Source: Ricordea florida (lineage: Eukaryota > Cnidaria > Anthozoa > Corallimorpharia > Ricordeidae). Taken from it: a DNA stretch of 64,000 nucleotides. Below the pieces are notes generated by a model, which worked only from the letters and a program-made list of their open reading frames with translations, did no database searches and was not told the DNA's origin. The stretch lies in the NCBI GenBank assembly GCA_949710005.1, contig OX453279.1, forward strand, positions 17,316,918-17,380,917. The letters run 5' to 3'. Both the position numbers and the translations under genes were made by a program. Positions 10,435 to 20,149 of the stretch are shown in pieces (within the stretch, counting starts at the first letter, position 1; each line of letters begins with the position of its first letter).

Positions 10435-11890
10435 TCAATGGACTTCAGGGGCAACAAAGTCTTCGGTTCCTGGACGACAAAACTCACGAATTTCTTTGAA
10501 CAGGTATTCTGCCCTTTCATGACTGATGCCTTTAGGTGTAATAACAGGAGGTAAAAGGTTCGCTTGTGGGATGTTCCTGTCAGTTTTAAGAATGTTAATA
10601 GCCGTTTCCTCAGATGAAAAATACTGTTTGCAAAACACTGTTCCTTGAAAGGCTTTATCAAATTGGAAGTGATGATAAGTTTTCAGATGCGGAATCTTCT
10701 TAAAAAATGTATCGAGGTAACTCATCCAATCCTACGTTGGGATCAGTACTGTGCCATTGTGCAATCCAACCAACTCAGCCGTGTTCACTGTCGCGGGATC
10801 CTCGACTGCCCTTGCAATATCAGATAGCGATGAAATAAACGTTTTCCTCGTTCTCTGTTTGACAAGTCCGAAGCACCAATCTGGGGCAAATTTCGTATGT
10901 CCTGCAATTAAAAAGTTGTACTGGATTGTGTGGTGTAGCCCGGTCATCACTCTCCAAAGGTAATACCACATGAAGGCGTTGTTTTTATTTTGTGCCCTGC
11001 AGTTATCGGCGTGAATTTGTGCAAATGTTTCACCAAGTCCGTGCCGCTCAAACAAGTAGTGCATGTAAGATATTGTGCTGTTTGCGCCTTTTCCCGTAAG
11101 TACACCTTCATCGATTAAAAAGTTAACTTGCCTTGGTATGGCCTCACAACACACTCCTAACAAACCGCATTTACGGTCTTGAAATACACTGGTCCAGGCT
11201 GATAAGGGTCGGCAGGGTAGTGAAGCTGTTGGGCATAATCGTACGAGTAGTGGACTGTTCCTTCAAGACTACAGGGTGCTCGTTTGTTGGAAAATTCAAT
11301 GTTTCTTAAGTGTTCGGTGAGGGTATCTTTCGTTGTTTTGAAGCAGTTTTTGTAGAAGTCCCTCTCCCCTGCAGCAAGCCTCAAATGGTTTTCTTGCTGT
11401 CTTACAACCTCTGCCTTTTGAGAATCCGGTAAATTCGCTGATTTTAGAATTTGGTTGTTGTTCTTCTGGCATGTCCAACAGAGACCGGACGCTGGTCTCA
11501 TTATAACAATGAAAAGACAAAGTTGGGTTCACAAATCACAGAACTTTGAGTAGCCAACTGATTCATGTCCGTCAGCAGCGCACGAACCTTGGTAGCTTTT
11601 CCAAAGACGAGATTTTGTCATGGAGCTTGGCAGCAGTTTCACGTCAATTCTTTTGAAGCTATGAACACGTCCTGGAAGCAAAAGGGCTTGGTCTTCGGCA
11701 ACGTTCATGATAAACTTTACTACCCATTCAATAGTGGCAGCACTAAAGGCGGAGCTTGGTACACGTTTCTTGTTGCCGTGAATTCGAAGCGATAGTCCGT
11801 TAACCCGATAATGTTTAAAAGCTGATCTTGGTACATTGAGTACATTGACAAGGCCACTATGAGTACCCACCAGAAGCCCGTAACAGACTA
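10435..11890 (-). pseudogene. DUF7869-like gene, decayed, 5' end missing
   Basis: Read right to left: a fragment with VGTHSGLVNVLNVPRSAF and helix-rich sequence, a CWTCQKNNN motif, then HADNCRAQNKNNAFMWYYLW and LIAGHTKFAPDWCFGL, then DWMSYLDTFFKKIPHLKTYHH. The HADN...QNKN and GHTKF..D blocks are what I remember as DUF7869, a dispersed animal family of unknown function with a transposase-like, possibly metal-binding arrangement. Breaks seen: an in-frame TGA at 11529-11531, an in-frame TAG at 10732-10734, and a one-base frameshift near 11,170 where the motif series changes frame. The N-terminus is cut near 11,880-11,890, where the gypsy element begins on the other strand. Whether the product was ever a transposase I cannot say. 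Confidence 0.6.
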
Positions 11891-12415
11891 CTTCGAGATG
11901 CGATAGTGATGGGATTACGTTCGAAAGATGCCTATTACAAGTGTATTGAGAGAGGATCATCCTTGACCTTAGAAGAAGCAATAACAATTGCACAGAGTCA
12001 GGACGCCACTGCCAACCAGGTTAGCTATATGCGACCGGAATTTAAAAGCAATCCTGCACAAATGGAAGTCCACAAGCTTCACACTAAGGATGGAACGCGA
12101 ACCGTAGGAGCAAGAAAGGCAAAGTACAGTTGCAGAAAAACTTTACAGACGACAAACAAAAGAAATCAAGACGAAAATCCTGCTTCAGATGTGGAGCCAA
12201 GCCTTCACACTCCCGAAGTGAATGCCCTGCGAAGAAAGCGAAATGCTTCAGATGTGGCAAAGAAGGTCATTTTTCCTCCGTATGCAAGTCAAAGACAAGA
12301 GATGCTCGTGTTAATGAAGTCCACGCCCAAGCTGCAACAGCGTCCCCATTGGTTGATTGTGTGCCAGATGAATATGTGCCAATTTATTTCAATGCGCCTA
12401 TTCATCACCTCATGA
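11890..12415 (+). pseudogene. gag C-terminal remnant
   Basis: Reads RDAIVMGLRSKDAYYKC, then LTLEEAITIAQSQDATANQV, the usual end of a gypsy capsid domain (LRDRIVxGL-type motif and an alpha-helical tail). The zinc knuckles that should follow lie one frame over, at the start of the pol frame (12,130 on), so either a frameshift joins gag to pol or a base has been gained or lost near 12,120. The N-terminal matrix/capsid part is missing. Confidence 0.6.
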
Positions 12416-15400
12416 CAGTAGCAGTAAAAAGCCTCAATCATCCAGCCTCAGAGTCTCACATTCGCCCGCTCTGGATCAGCCAGGAATCTACTTCACAAGT
12501 CTACCAAATCTCCTGTGAAGTTGATACCGGAGCAAGTTGTAATATTTTACCACTTTATAAAGCCAAGGCTCTCTTTGGAGACGATCTTAAACTCGGAAAG
12601 CCAACAGTAAACCTTAGAGGCTACAATGACAGTCCGGTCGAGAACCTCGGATCTTGTGTTGTCTATCTTCACCATGGTGCCAAGAAGTACAGAGTTCTAA
12701 CCCAGGTTGCAGATAGCAAAGGTCATATGATACTTGGAAGGAACCAGGCACTACTAATGGGATACGTCACTTTCCCTAGAATCCAAGAACCAGCTGTTCA
12801 AGCGAAAGTAGACATGACTGTTAAGAAGGTCACAGATGAAACACCAAAGATCCAAAAGCAGATCAACCCTATTGTTCCAGTAATTCAAGAATGTACTGAT
12901 GACAAGATAGCAATCAATGGCAAAACACATCGATTGCCCGCAACTAAGGAGTACCTGTTGCAGGAGTATTCAGATGTATTCCAAGGCATAGGAACTTTAC
13001 CGGGTGAACCATATCACATTCAGCTGAAAGATGACTACAAGCCTGTGCAACACCCACCCCGCCAAATTGCAGTTAGCTTAAAAGAAGCGTATAAAGCAGA
13101 ATTAGAGAAATTAGTACAGCTTAGAGTTATTCAAGAAGTAAAAGAGCACACAGAGTGGATCAATTCAATTGTCCCAGTGAAGAAACCAGATGGCTCTCTT
13201 AGGCTATGTCTCGATCCCAAAGACCTCAATAAAGCCATTAAAAGAAATCGTTGGTACAGCAGAACAATCGACGATATCTTACCAGAGCTAACAGGTTCAA
13301 AGTATTTCAGTTTACTAGACGCAAAGTCAGGATATTGGCATGTTCCTTTGGACAGAGACAGCAGTTTTCTCACAACCTTTAACACTCCATGGGGAAAATA
13401 CAAATGGCTACGTTTACCTTTTGGCTTGAAGGTGGCAGCTGATGTTTTCCAGGAGAGAGTTGATAGAGTGCTGAGAAGTGTCTCAAACACAACCGGAATT
13501 GCTGATGATGTCCTTTGCCATGGCAGTAGAGAAGCTACCCATGATGCCACAGTCATAACGCTTCTAGAAACAGCTAGAGCTAATAGCCTCACATTCAATG
13601 CAAAGAAATTCGTATTCAAGTCCCAGGACTGCAAATTCTTTGGAGGAAATCTTACACCTTCTGGGTACAAGGTGGATCCCGAGAAAGTACAAGCTATCAC
13701 GGAGATGAAAGCACCTCAAAATCTCCAGGAGTTACAAAGTTTCCTTGGTTTGGTGAATTACCTCAATCGCTTTAGTCCTACTCTAGCAGAGTTAACAGCG
13801 CCTCTGAGAGCGCTATGCAAAAAAGCAACCCTTTTTGCTTGGGAGAGTGCACAACAGGCAGCATTCGAAGCTATCAAAAAAGAAATTACAAGCGCACCCG
13901 TGTTGGCCTACTTTGATAAGTCCAAGACCAGTATCATCCAGTCAGATGCATCCAAGAAAGGATTAGGTGCAGTTATCCTTCAAGATGGCAAACCTGTGGT
14001 CTACTCGTCAAGAAGTCTCACAGAAACGGAACAACGCTATTCAAATATTGAGCGAGAATTGCTGAGTGTCGTTTTTGCTCTTGAAAGATTTCATCATTAT
14101 GTGTATGGGTACACAGTGACTGTACAAACAGATCACAAGCCCTTGGTCAGCGTATGGAAGAAATCTATAGCGTGTAATTCGCCTCGTTTACAGAGATTGT
14201 TACTTCGCTTATCACAGTACGATGTCAACATCGACTATCTGAAAGGAAAGGACAACGTAGTGGCCGATGCACTATCCAGGTTGTCCCCCCAGCCAACCAG
14301 AGAGAGCGAAGTGGAAGAAGATTACATCCCAGTTCACATGCTCACAGATGAAATTCCCGCCGACTCTACAAGAATTGCGGATTTCAGACGTTTTACCGCT
14401 GAGGATACCACATCCAGTTTGTTGATGGAAGTAGTATCAAATGGTTGGCCAGAATCAAAAAGAGACTGCCACCCCTTACTAGCTGATTATTGGACGTATA
14501 GAGAGGAGATTAGTGCAGAAAATGGTCTACTTTTCAAGGGACATCGGCTCATCGTTCCTGAGAAACTGCGAAACAAAGTTCTCCAAACGATCCATGAAGG
14601 TCACTTTGGTATTGAAAAGATGCAGTTAAGAGCCCGAGAAGCTGTGTATTGGCCAGGGATTACAACAGACATACTTCAGATTGCCCAAGATTGTGAAGCG
14701 TGCCGCATTTTTTCAAGAAGCCAGCAACGCGAGACACTGATGCCCCACGAAGTTCCTCAAGGACCTTGGGAGAAGTTAGGAGTTGACTTTTTTAAGTTCC
14801 AATCTACTAACTACCTGCTGATAGCAGATTACTACGGTAGGTTTCCAGTCATCAGGAAAGTGTGTAGCACCACCGCTAGAGCTACCATTGACATCTTGAA
14901 GCAAGTATTCAGTGAATATGGAGTCCCGAAAACCGTCATTTCCGACAATGGTCCACCGTTTTCGTCAAAAGAATTTGAGAATTTTACTATCAAGTACTGC
15001 TTTGACCACATCACCTCAAGTCCTCGTTATCCACAAAGCAATGGCATGATAGAGCGTATGGTGCAAACTGTCAAACAGTGCATGAAGAAATGCTCATCTG
15101 TAGGACACGATCAATACTTAGCTATGTTGATCTACAGAGCCACACCTCTGACCAGCAAGATACCGTCGCCAGCAGAGCTTCTGAATGGACGAAGGTACAG
15201 AGCATTGCTCCCAGAAAGATCTCTTCGGCAGAATGCCCATGACCAGCTTGTTCGAGAGCAGATGGTGGAAGATAAAAACAAAGCAAGTACACAATACAAC
15301 AAAACTGCTAAAGATCTACCTTCAATATTACAAGAAGACAAAGTATATATTCAAGTCGGCCCTCACTACAACAGATGGACAAAAGGAACGATTACGAAAA

Positions 15401-15606
15401 CCCCATCAGCATCGAAGCCGAGATCATACGAAGTGGAGATTGCAAATGGTGCCCACCTTATTAGAAATCGTCGTTTCATCGCAAAAGCTGAACAGCCAAC
15501 TCAACTGACCGCTAGTTCACCTGATGTGACAAATAGCCACAGCAGCATCAGCGAGAGACCAAAGCGTGTCATTAACAAACCTGAGAGACTCATAGAAACC
15601 ATTTAG
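12130..15606 (+). CDS. pol: Gypsy pol polyprotein (PR-RT-RNaseH-IN)
   Basis: Uninterrupted 1158 codons. Two zinc knuckles at about residues 18-52 (CFRCGAKPSHSRSEC, CFRCGKEGHFSSVC) belong to the nucleocapsid end. Aspartic protease: DTGAS at 132. Reverse transcriptase about 310-480, with LLDAKSGYWHVPL and the catalytic pair in IADDVL (about 458). RNase H about 600-715 (SDASKKGLGA, TDHKPL). Integrase: HHCC zinc finger (HEGHFG about 821, CEAC about 852) and a D,D,E triad in GVDFF (884), SDNGPPF (937) and NGMIERM (973). The tail has a basic end (ERPKRVINKPERL). All recognised catalytic residues are present, so decay is recent. Lacking the 5' LTR and most of gag, the copy itself should be immobile. 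The first ATG may not be a genuine start, since expression would normally come from gag. Confidence 0.9.
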   Translation: MQKNFTDDKQKKSRRKSCFRCGAKPSHSRSECPAKKAKCFRCGKEGHFSSVCKSKTRDARVNEVHAQAATASPLVDCVPDEYVPIYFNAPIHHLMTVAVKSLNHPASESHIRPLWISQESTSQVYQISCEVDTGASCNILPLYKAKALFGDDLKLGKPTVNLRGYNDSPVENLGSCVVYLHHGAKKYRVLTQVADSKGHMILGRNQALLMGYVTFPRIQEPAVQAKVDMTVKKVTDETPKIQKQINPIVPVIQECTDDKIAINGKTHRLPATKEYLLQEYSDVFQGIGTLPGEPYHIQLKDDYKPVQHPPRQIAVSLKEAYKAELEKLVQLRVIQEVKEHTEWINSIVPVKKPDGSLRLCLDPKDLNKAIKRNRWYSRTIDDILPELTGSKYFSLLDAKSGYWHVPLDRDSSFLTTFNTPWGKYKWLRLPFGLKVAADVFQERVDRVLRSVSNTTGIADDVLCHGSREATHDATVITLLETARANSLTFNAKKFVFKSQDCKFFGGNLTPSGYKVDPEKVQAITEMKAPQNLQELQSFLGLVNYLNRFSPTLAELTAPLRALCKKATLFAWESAQQAAFEAIKKEITSAPVLAYFDKSKTSIIQSDASKKGLGAVILQDGKPVVYSSRSLTETEQRYSNIERELLSVVFALERFHHYVYGYTVTVQTDHKPLVSVWKKSIACNSPRLQRLLLRLSQYDVNIDYLKGKDNVVADALSRLSPQPTRESEVEEDYIPVHMLTDEIPADSTRIADFRRFTAEDTTSSLLMEVVSNGWPESKRDCHPLLADYWTYREEISAENGLLFKGHRLIVPEKLRNKVLQTIHEGHFGIEKMQLRAREAVYWPGITTDILQIAQDCEACRIFSRSQQRETLMPHEVPQGPWEKLGVDFFKFQSTNYLLIADYYGRFPVIRKVCSTTARATIDILKQVFSEYGVPKTVISDNGPPFSSKEFENFTIKYCFDHITSSPRYPQSNGMIERMVQTVKQCMKKCSSVGHDQYLAMLIYRATPLTSKIPSPAELLNGRRYRALLPERSLRQNAHDQLVREQMVEDKNKASTQYNKTAKDLPSILQEDKVYIQVGPHYNRWTKGTITKTPSASKPRSYEVEIANGAHLIRNRRFIAKAEQPTQLTASSPDVTNSHSSISERPKRVINKPERLIETI

Positions 15607-15651
15607 TCGATCCTTGTGTAATTCGCAAACTAAATTTTAATAAGGGGGAGT

Positions 15652-15961
15652 TGTTACATAGTTGCATGCTAATGTCACTAACTTTTTATCAATCATTTTT
15701 CACCAGTTCATTAGATCTCCATTCTTTCTTTGCCACCTCGTTCCATAGTCAATCATTTGTAATTGTTTAGAATAACTTTATCACAAGTCATTCCAGAATA
15801 TATTACGTCCAATCATATAAATACAGGCTGTAATTTTAAAGTCACACTCTCCCTCTCCCTTTCACGTCATTTAGTTTTATACATTTTGTGTCCGTTATTG
15901 CTGTAGATAGATATGATTTATCTTTAGAAAATAAAACAACTCGAAGGAGAACTAGTTAACA
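15652..15961 (+). repeat. 3' LTR of the gypsy element
   Basis: Starts TGTTACATAG and ends AGTTAACA, so it has TG...CA ends and a 5-base inverted terminus TGTTA/TAACA. Directly before it is a purine-rich tract (taagggggag, 15641-15650), the expected polypurine primer. Inside are a TATA box (tataaata, about 15,816) and AATAAA (about 15,929), in the order expected for U3-R-U5. Length 310 bp. Confidence 0.75.
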
Positions 15962-16097
15962 AATCCCACTTTCCAACTCGATCCTTGCAACCTGATGGGG
16001 TGGGGTAATCGTATCTTGAAATGATTGCTTTGATTCTGCGGAAACTCTGTGCAGTTGCTGTGACTAGGCAAGGTGATTTAAAACTCCTTATTCATCC

Positions 16098-17186
16098 TCA
16101 AGGCTTTTTCCCGTCCTTCTTGTCGATCCAGCTGTCGTATTTATCTGACCAACCTTTCCAGCCTACAATCAATTTATTCCCTTTTCGTTTCAACACTTTT
16201 TCCACTCGATACATATCGTCGTCCGATACGGTGACTTTCTGTAAGTCTTGAGAATAAAAAGTACCTTCCAAAGGTGTGTCATCCATCTCTGTGATTTTGC
16301 ATGTGATCACACTTCCGGGAACGACTCTGGATACTATAAACACTTCTTCTGTCCAACCTGGTAGGTAACCTTTCTTAAAGGTTCTAAACTTCTTATTGAG
16401 TCTCACACGATCATTTACCTTAAACTTTGGTTAGAGATGCTTAACGTTCAGACGTTTGGCGTACAACTTGTTCCACACTTCTTCTTGATTACTTGCAGTC
16501 ACGTTGTTGAGGGGCATCTTGATACTGCGATGATACGAACGGTTGTAGCCCAAGACCAAATCTTGCAACATGGGTAAGAAAGTCAACGTGTTCTGATATA
16601 GTCTTTCTTTCAAGGTGCGATTGAATCGTTCCACGACGCTGGATTTGGTGTCTCCACTGGTGAAGAAAAGATGAATGTCTTTTCGTTTCATCAAAGCTTG
16701 GAAGTGTTTGTTGTAAAATTCTTTGCCGTCATCGGTTTGTAGATTGTGAGGTTTTCAAGCTTGGCTTCATTTCAAAATCTTCTAAAAGGCAATCATCACG
16801 TCTTGACCACTCTTGGACTTGACGGGTTCCACCCAGGTGTACTTAGAAAACACAACGCCCACTGTCAACAGATACCGGTAACCGCGGTTGGATTTGGCTA
16901 TGTTGATCACTTCGATCAGATCTGCCACCCATTGTTCGTCGATACCGAACACCATCACGGGGAGGGTAGGAAAATGTCGTCTTCGAGGTTTGTGCAAGGC
17001 GTAGCCCAAATCACACTCCAATGTCTCTCGTACTTTTCCGACGAGTAACATTTGAGCTCGAGCAAAACGAGACACACCTCCCAAACTACCAGGTGCGGTC
17101 GGATCTCGATAGGCTGTCAACAGAGTCGCATAGGGATTCTTCTTTTGCTTTTTACTTTTGACAGTACCGCCATTCTGTAGAGACAT
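16098..17186 (-). pseudogene. Polinton/F54H12.3-type integrase with chromodomain, decayed
   Basis: One continuous minus-strand frame from the ATG at 17186. Order: basic N-terminus, GSLGGVSRFARA, YALHKPRRRHF, integrase core (DEQWVADLIEV with the first Asp; LQTDDGKEFYN with the second; SSVVERFNRTLKERL with the Glu), YHRSIKMPLNNVT, then GYLPGWTEEVFIVSRV and a chromodomain-like end (YRVEKVLKRKGNKLIVGWKGW). This matches the transposon-derived F54H12.3 family, related to Maverick/Polinton integrases. In-frame stops: TAG at 16782-16784, two TGAs between there and 16694, and TAA at 16431-16433; no frameshift is needed. All three acidic residues survive. No Polinton DNA polymerase, packaging ATPase or capsid genes are seen nearby, so only part of such an element is present, or the gene travelled alone. 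Confidence 0.75.
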
Positions 17187-17450
17187 TGACGCCAGAGGAA
17201 CGGATGATGTTCACGAATGGTCAAAAACCACTCGAATGACTGAGGTTGATATTTCAACCACAAGATAAAGACCACGAAACGAAACACGTTTTTACCCACA
17301 TCGAATACTTTTAGGGGATCATCACAGGGATCCAAAAGTATGGCTATACCGTTGCCATATTTGTTAAAGATAAGCTCGCATTTTTCGCATAACCTAGAGC
17401 AATACTCGCGACTAGACACGGTGAATGAAATGAAAGATTCTATTGAACAA
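17187..17450 (-). other. Open frame upstream of the integrase, unrecognised
   Basis: Minus-strand open stretch (about 17,440 down to 17,117) containing EYCSRLCEKCELIFNKYGNG and FVVFILWLKYQPQSFEWFL. It has no ATG; the frame opens after a TAG. It has a CxxLCEKC cysteine cluster and a hydrophobic segment. It overlaps the integrase start in another frame. It could be the 5' part of the same gene, displaced by a frameshift, or noise. Confidence 0.25.
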
Positions 17451-17579
17451 CACTTCTATTTATGATTACAAGTCAAATCACATGATCACCAAAGAACAGT
17501 ACTGATTGGTAAAAACATACGGCTTTGTAATATTTACATCGACATGCAAACAACGCTAATTGGTGTACCCATTTTGACC

Positions 17580-17790
17580 TAGTATGGTTACAAAATGCTG
17601 CGATTGGTCAGATTCGAGATCACGCCTCACAAAAGTACAGAATCATGTGAAAGTCAAAGTACGAATTGCGTCATTTTTCCTTTTATGACCAGAGCAAGCG
17701 TAGGTGTCACGTGAAAGCCAAAGGTCAAATCACGTCATTTTTCCTTACATGGTCATGATGAACCATGATTGGTCAGGTTCGAGATCACAC
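17580..17790. repeat. Duplicated motif block between divergent genes
   Basis: Two words occur twice in the same order: gattggtcagattcgagatcac (17,601) and gattggtcaggttcgagatcac (17,768); and catgtgaaagtcaaag...gcgtcatttttccttt (17,643) and cacgtgaaagccaaag...cgtcatttttcctta (17,707). The block sits in the gap between the minus-strand integrase and the plus-strand GRF gene, so it may be a shared promoter or terminal region. Confidence 0.55.
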
Positions 17791-17843
17791 CACAATACGT
17801 GGCAACCGCTCAACCACCTCTACCAACTAATACAGCAGCAGTG

Positions 17844-18251
17844 ATGTGGTGTCCGATTCACAATACGGTGATGCAGTTTCATACCTCTAAGAATGGATGG
17901 CACTATATGAAATGTGAAGTGCAAGATTGCTGGCTGTTTACTAGTGAACCAGAGGCATCTCTTTATATGGAAGTTGTTCGACAACAACTTAATCCTGAAC
18001 TAAAACAACAGTTTCCCGTTCTGACTTGTGACTGCGATTATCCCTCTAAACCAGTGCTGAAGGTCAGTTAGTCAACCAAGAATCCTGGACGCATGTTCTT
18101 GACTTGCAACAACAGGAGGAAGTGTGATTTCTTCCAGTGGGCTGATCTTCCATTATCTAAGCGAAACAAAGATGTTCTGGAACGTAAAATTTACCATCAA
18201 CACTTACGTGAAAAACATCCAATCGGACAGTCTGATGGCTTAGTCGAGTAG
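17844..18251 (+). pseudogene. Zinc-ribbon/GRF-type zinc finger protein, one nonsense codon
   Basis: From the ATG at 17844 the frame reads MWCPIHNTVMQFHTSKNGW and YMKCEVQDCWLF, a topoisomerase-like zinc ribbon (CP.H and C....C). After a 30-residue helix come LTCDCDYPSKPVLKVS and, beyond an in-frame TAG (18069-18071), NPGRMFLTCNNRRKCDFFQW. CxC...NPGR.F..C.....C.FFQW is the GRF zinc finger, a nucleic-acid binding fold found in DNA repair enzymes, topoisomerase III and some large DNA transposons and viruses. The frame ends at 18251 after about 135 codons. It diverges from the integrase pseudogene, as expected if both came from one Polinton-like element. The stop falls between the two fingers, so a short product with only the first could still be made. 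Confidence 0.6.
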
Positions 18252-18889
18252 TTATTCACTTCTTTTAGTGTACAGGCGTGATCTATTTCTCGAAGGGGCA
18301 AGAAATTCTTAAGAGCTTGCAAACATTGAAAGGCTAACGACGTTAATCTTGAAAACGTTTAAAAGTCTGTAATGCTAGCTTTTTAGACTTTAAATTAAAC
18401 CCTGTGGTTTGTTTGGTCAACTCACTTTAATGGATTGGTTCTCGATGATGTCATCGCATGCTTGTGATCAATGTACAAGGGCCAGTGGTATTACATCATA
18501 CTAAGATTTTTTTGAAATTTTGAATAAGCATGAGTTGTAAACTGTTCTGTTCTTGTTTTTTATTGATTGGGTCACCATTGAAATCTGACGGTGAGTTTAA
18601 TGCTCTCCTTAAGAGAGGGGGACTGGGGAAGCCCCGCTGTAAGTACTTTAATTAATGCTGATTTTTCTTCATTCAAATTGGTTTTTAATGTCATCGTCCC
18701 ATGATGCTTTGCCACACCCTACATAGCCTAGTCTTGGACCCAAGTCTCTCAGTCTTTACCATGACTGCTTGCAGGAAGGACTGTAAGTATGTTATCGCCT
18801 TTTATTGATTGAGTTGACATGGAAATCTGAGACCGATCCCAGGTCCTCTGTCGAGGCTGGTGGGCTGTTTCCAACATGACTGATTTTTA
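18252..18889. other. No gene seen
   Basis: AT-rich flank; no frame or repeat pair that I can support. Confidence 0.5.
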
Positions 18890-19170
18890 TTTGCATAAGC
18901 CCCGCCATTTTGAATTCTTAATTCGACTCCTGATTGGCTGAGATTTGTAGCGGCCACCTTGGATTTTGAAAACAATAGCTTCCATTGTCCTCCAAACAAT
19001 AGCCTATTGTCTTTCTCGGCTCCTGATTGGTTACCGGCCCTATAAGCGCCGGCATCTTGAATACTTAATTCGGCTCCCGATTGGCCGAAAATTACCTCCG
19101 CCATCTTGAATTTGGAAAACGATAGCATCCATTGTTGGCTCCTGATTGGTTACCGGCTCTATGAGCGCCC
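18890..19170. repeat. Tandem duplication with ctcctgattgg motif
   Basis: Two diverged copies of roughly 140 bases: gccattttgaattcttaattcgactcctgattggctga (18,903) and gcatcttgaatacttaattcggctcccgattggccga (19,051), each followed by a ttgga...gaaaac(a/g)atagc..ccattgt block. ctcctgattggttaccggc then occurs at 19,020 and 19,139. It contains many CCAAT/ATTGG boxes, which may matter for transcription or may simply be repeat content. Confidence 0.6.
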
Positions 19171-19369
19171 TATACTACTAACAGCATAACATTAAATCAA
19201 AAACCCAAGTAGCAGATTTAGACCAGGATCGAGCGTTATTGATCGAGTAGTGAATTGTGCAAGGTGAGATATTTTGCGTGTTTACATTCAACTTTTGATT
19301 CATGCATTGCACCGTTTAATTTGGTGTTACAGGTAAACTTAGCTACTTATTCATAAATTTAGGGAAAAA

Positions 19370-19840
19370 ATGAAAACCATTGCAATTGACGGAAGAAAGG
19401 AAAAGGTGTATCAGAAGCAAAGATTTTGGAAGGAAGTGCAAGGTGAGAAAATGTTCAAATGAGCACGTATTCAAGAGTCATTTCATGAACTATGTCTTTC
19501 AGAAATCTGCAATTTATTCTTGCGGAATTGATAGCTTTCTGGAGGTTTCTAGGTATCTTTTTTTCCATTTTTGTGAAAACTTTCAGCCAGAAGCAAATTT
19601 CCTGAACTGCTGTTTAATACTCTTGCAGAATATTGCAAGTTTAATAACAAAATCCCTGTTATCAGAGATTCGAGAACCTGTTTGGTTATACCTCAGACGA
19701 CATTGTAGTTTATTTCAAGCAAGTATTTTAATGCGGCTTTTAGTCAAATATTTGAAGAAGAGACTTTTGGATCTCTAAATACTGAAGAGCTCAGCCTTTT
19801 TGCAACACAGAGAGTGTTTGAATCTTATTGTGAAAGTAAG
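19370..19840 (+). pseudogene. Unknown gene with YSCGIDSFLE / REPVW / FEEETFG motifs
   Basis: A first exon-like stretch (ATG at 19370, MKTIAIDGRKEKVYQKQ) ends at caag|gtgaga (19442). After a pyrimidine-rich acceptor (gtctttcag, 19502) one frame reads KSAIYSCGIDSFLEVS, later LLSEIREPVWLYLRRHC, and after a frameshift near 19,740 FEEETFGSLNTEELSLF. The phase left by the first exon does not fit the second, so the copy is broken or mis-spliced in my model. I recall a dispersed cnidarian family with this motif order; the C.xDSF(L/M)E start suggests a cysteine-protease-like core, but I cannot confirm a catalytic set. The RPA-like frame follows 300 bases downstream on the same strand. Confidence 0.4.
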
Positions 19841-20149
19841 ATTAATTTAGACAGCAGGATTTTTTTTTACCTTTGTCTCACAGACTGAGTTAAGTAAACT
19901 TGGGTATGACACCATTTCTTGGCCATTGTATGTTTCAGAAGTTCATACACAACCTGGAAGACTAAATGCAAACATTGCGGATGTTTGGCAAAAGAACCAC
20001 TAATAACATCTGTAGTAAATTGAAAGTTTCTTTTCATTGAATTCTCCTCAGAAATAAGGGCAAGCGTGTTCGTATATGACAACTTAGAGTTGGCAACTCA
20101 TTTTACATGTTGAAAGCATCTGTGCATTGCAGTGAAGCTCATTTTATCA

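Larger units (their letters stand above)
11890..15961 (+). mobile_element. Ty3/gypsy (Mag-like) retrotransposon, 5' truncated
   Basis: Contains the end of gag, a complete pol and one LTR. Pol order is protease-RT-RNase H-integrase, which defines Ty3/gypsy; twin zinc knuckles and no chromodomain suggest the Mag-like group. The 5' LTR, primer-binding site and N-terminal gag are absent: the sequence at about 11,880 changes straight into the opposing DUF7869-like pseudogene. Because reverse transcription normally gives two LTRs, the loss reflects later deletion or rearrangement. No second LTR copy is seen in the window. Confidence 0.85.

Noticed and set aside
13131..13700. Antisense ORF in gypsy pol
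   Set aside because: Shadow of the intact pol frame; no independent motifs.
16098..17186. Retroviral or gypsy integrase
   Set aside because: The YALHKPRRRHF start, GYLPGWTEEVF segment and chromodomain-like end match the F54H12.3/Polinton-type family, with no RT or RNase H in front.
17117..17419. Complete gene upstream of the integrase
   Set aside because: No ATG and it opens after a stop; kept only as a weak open frame.
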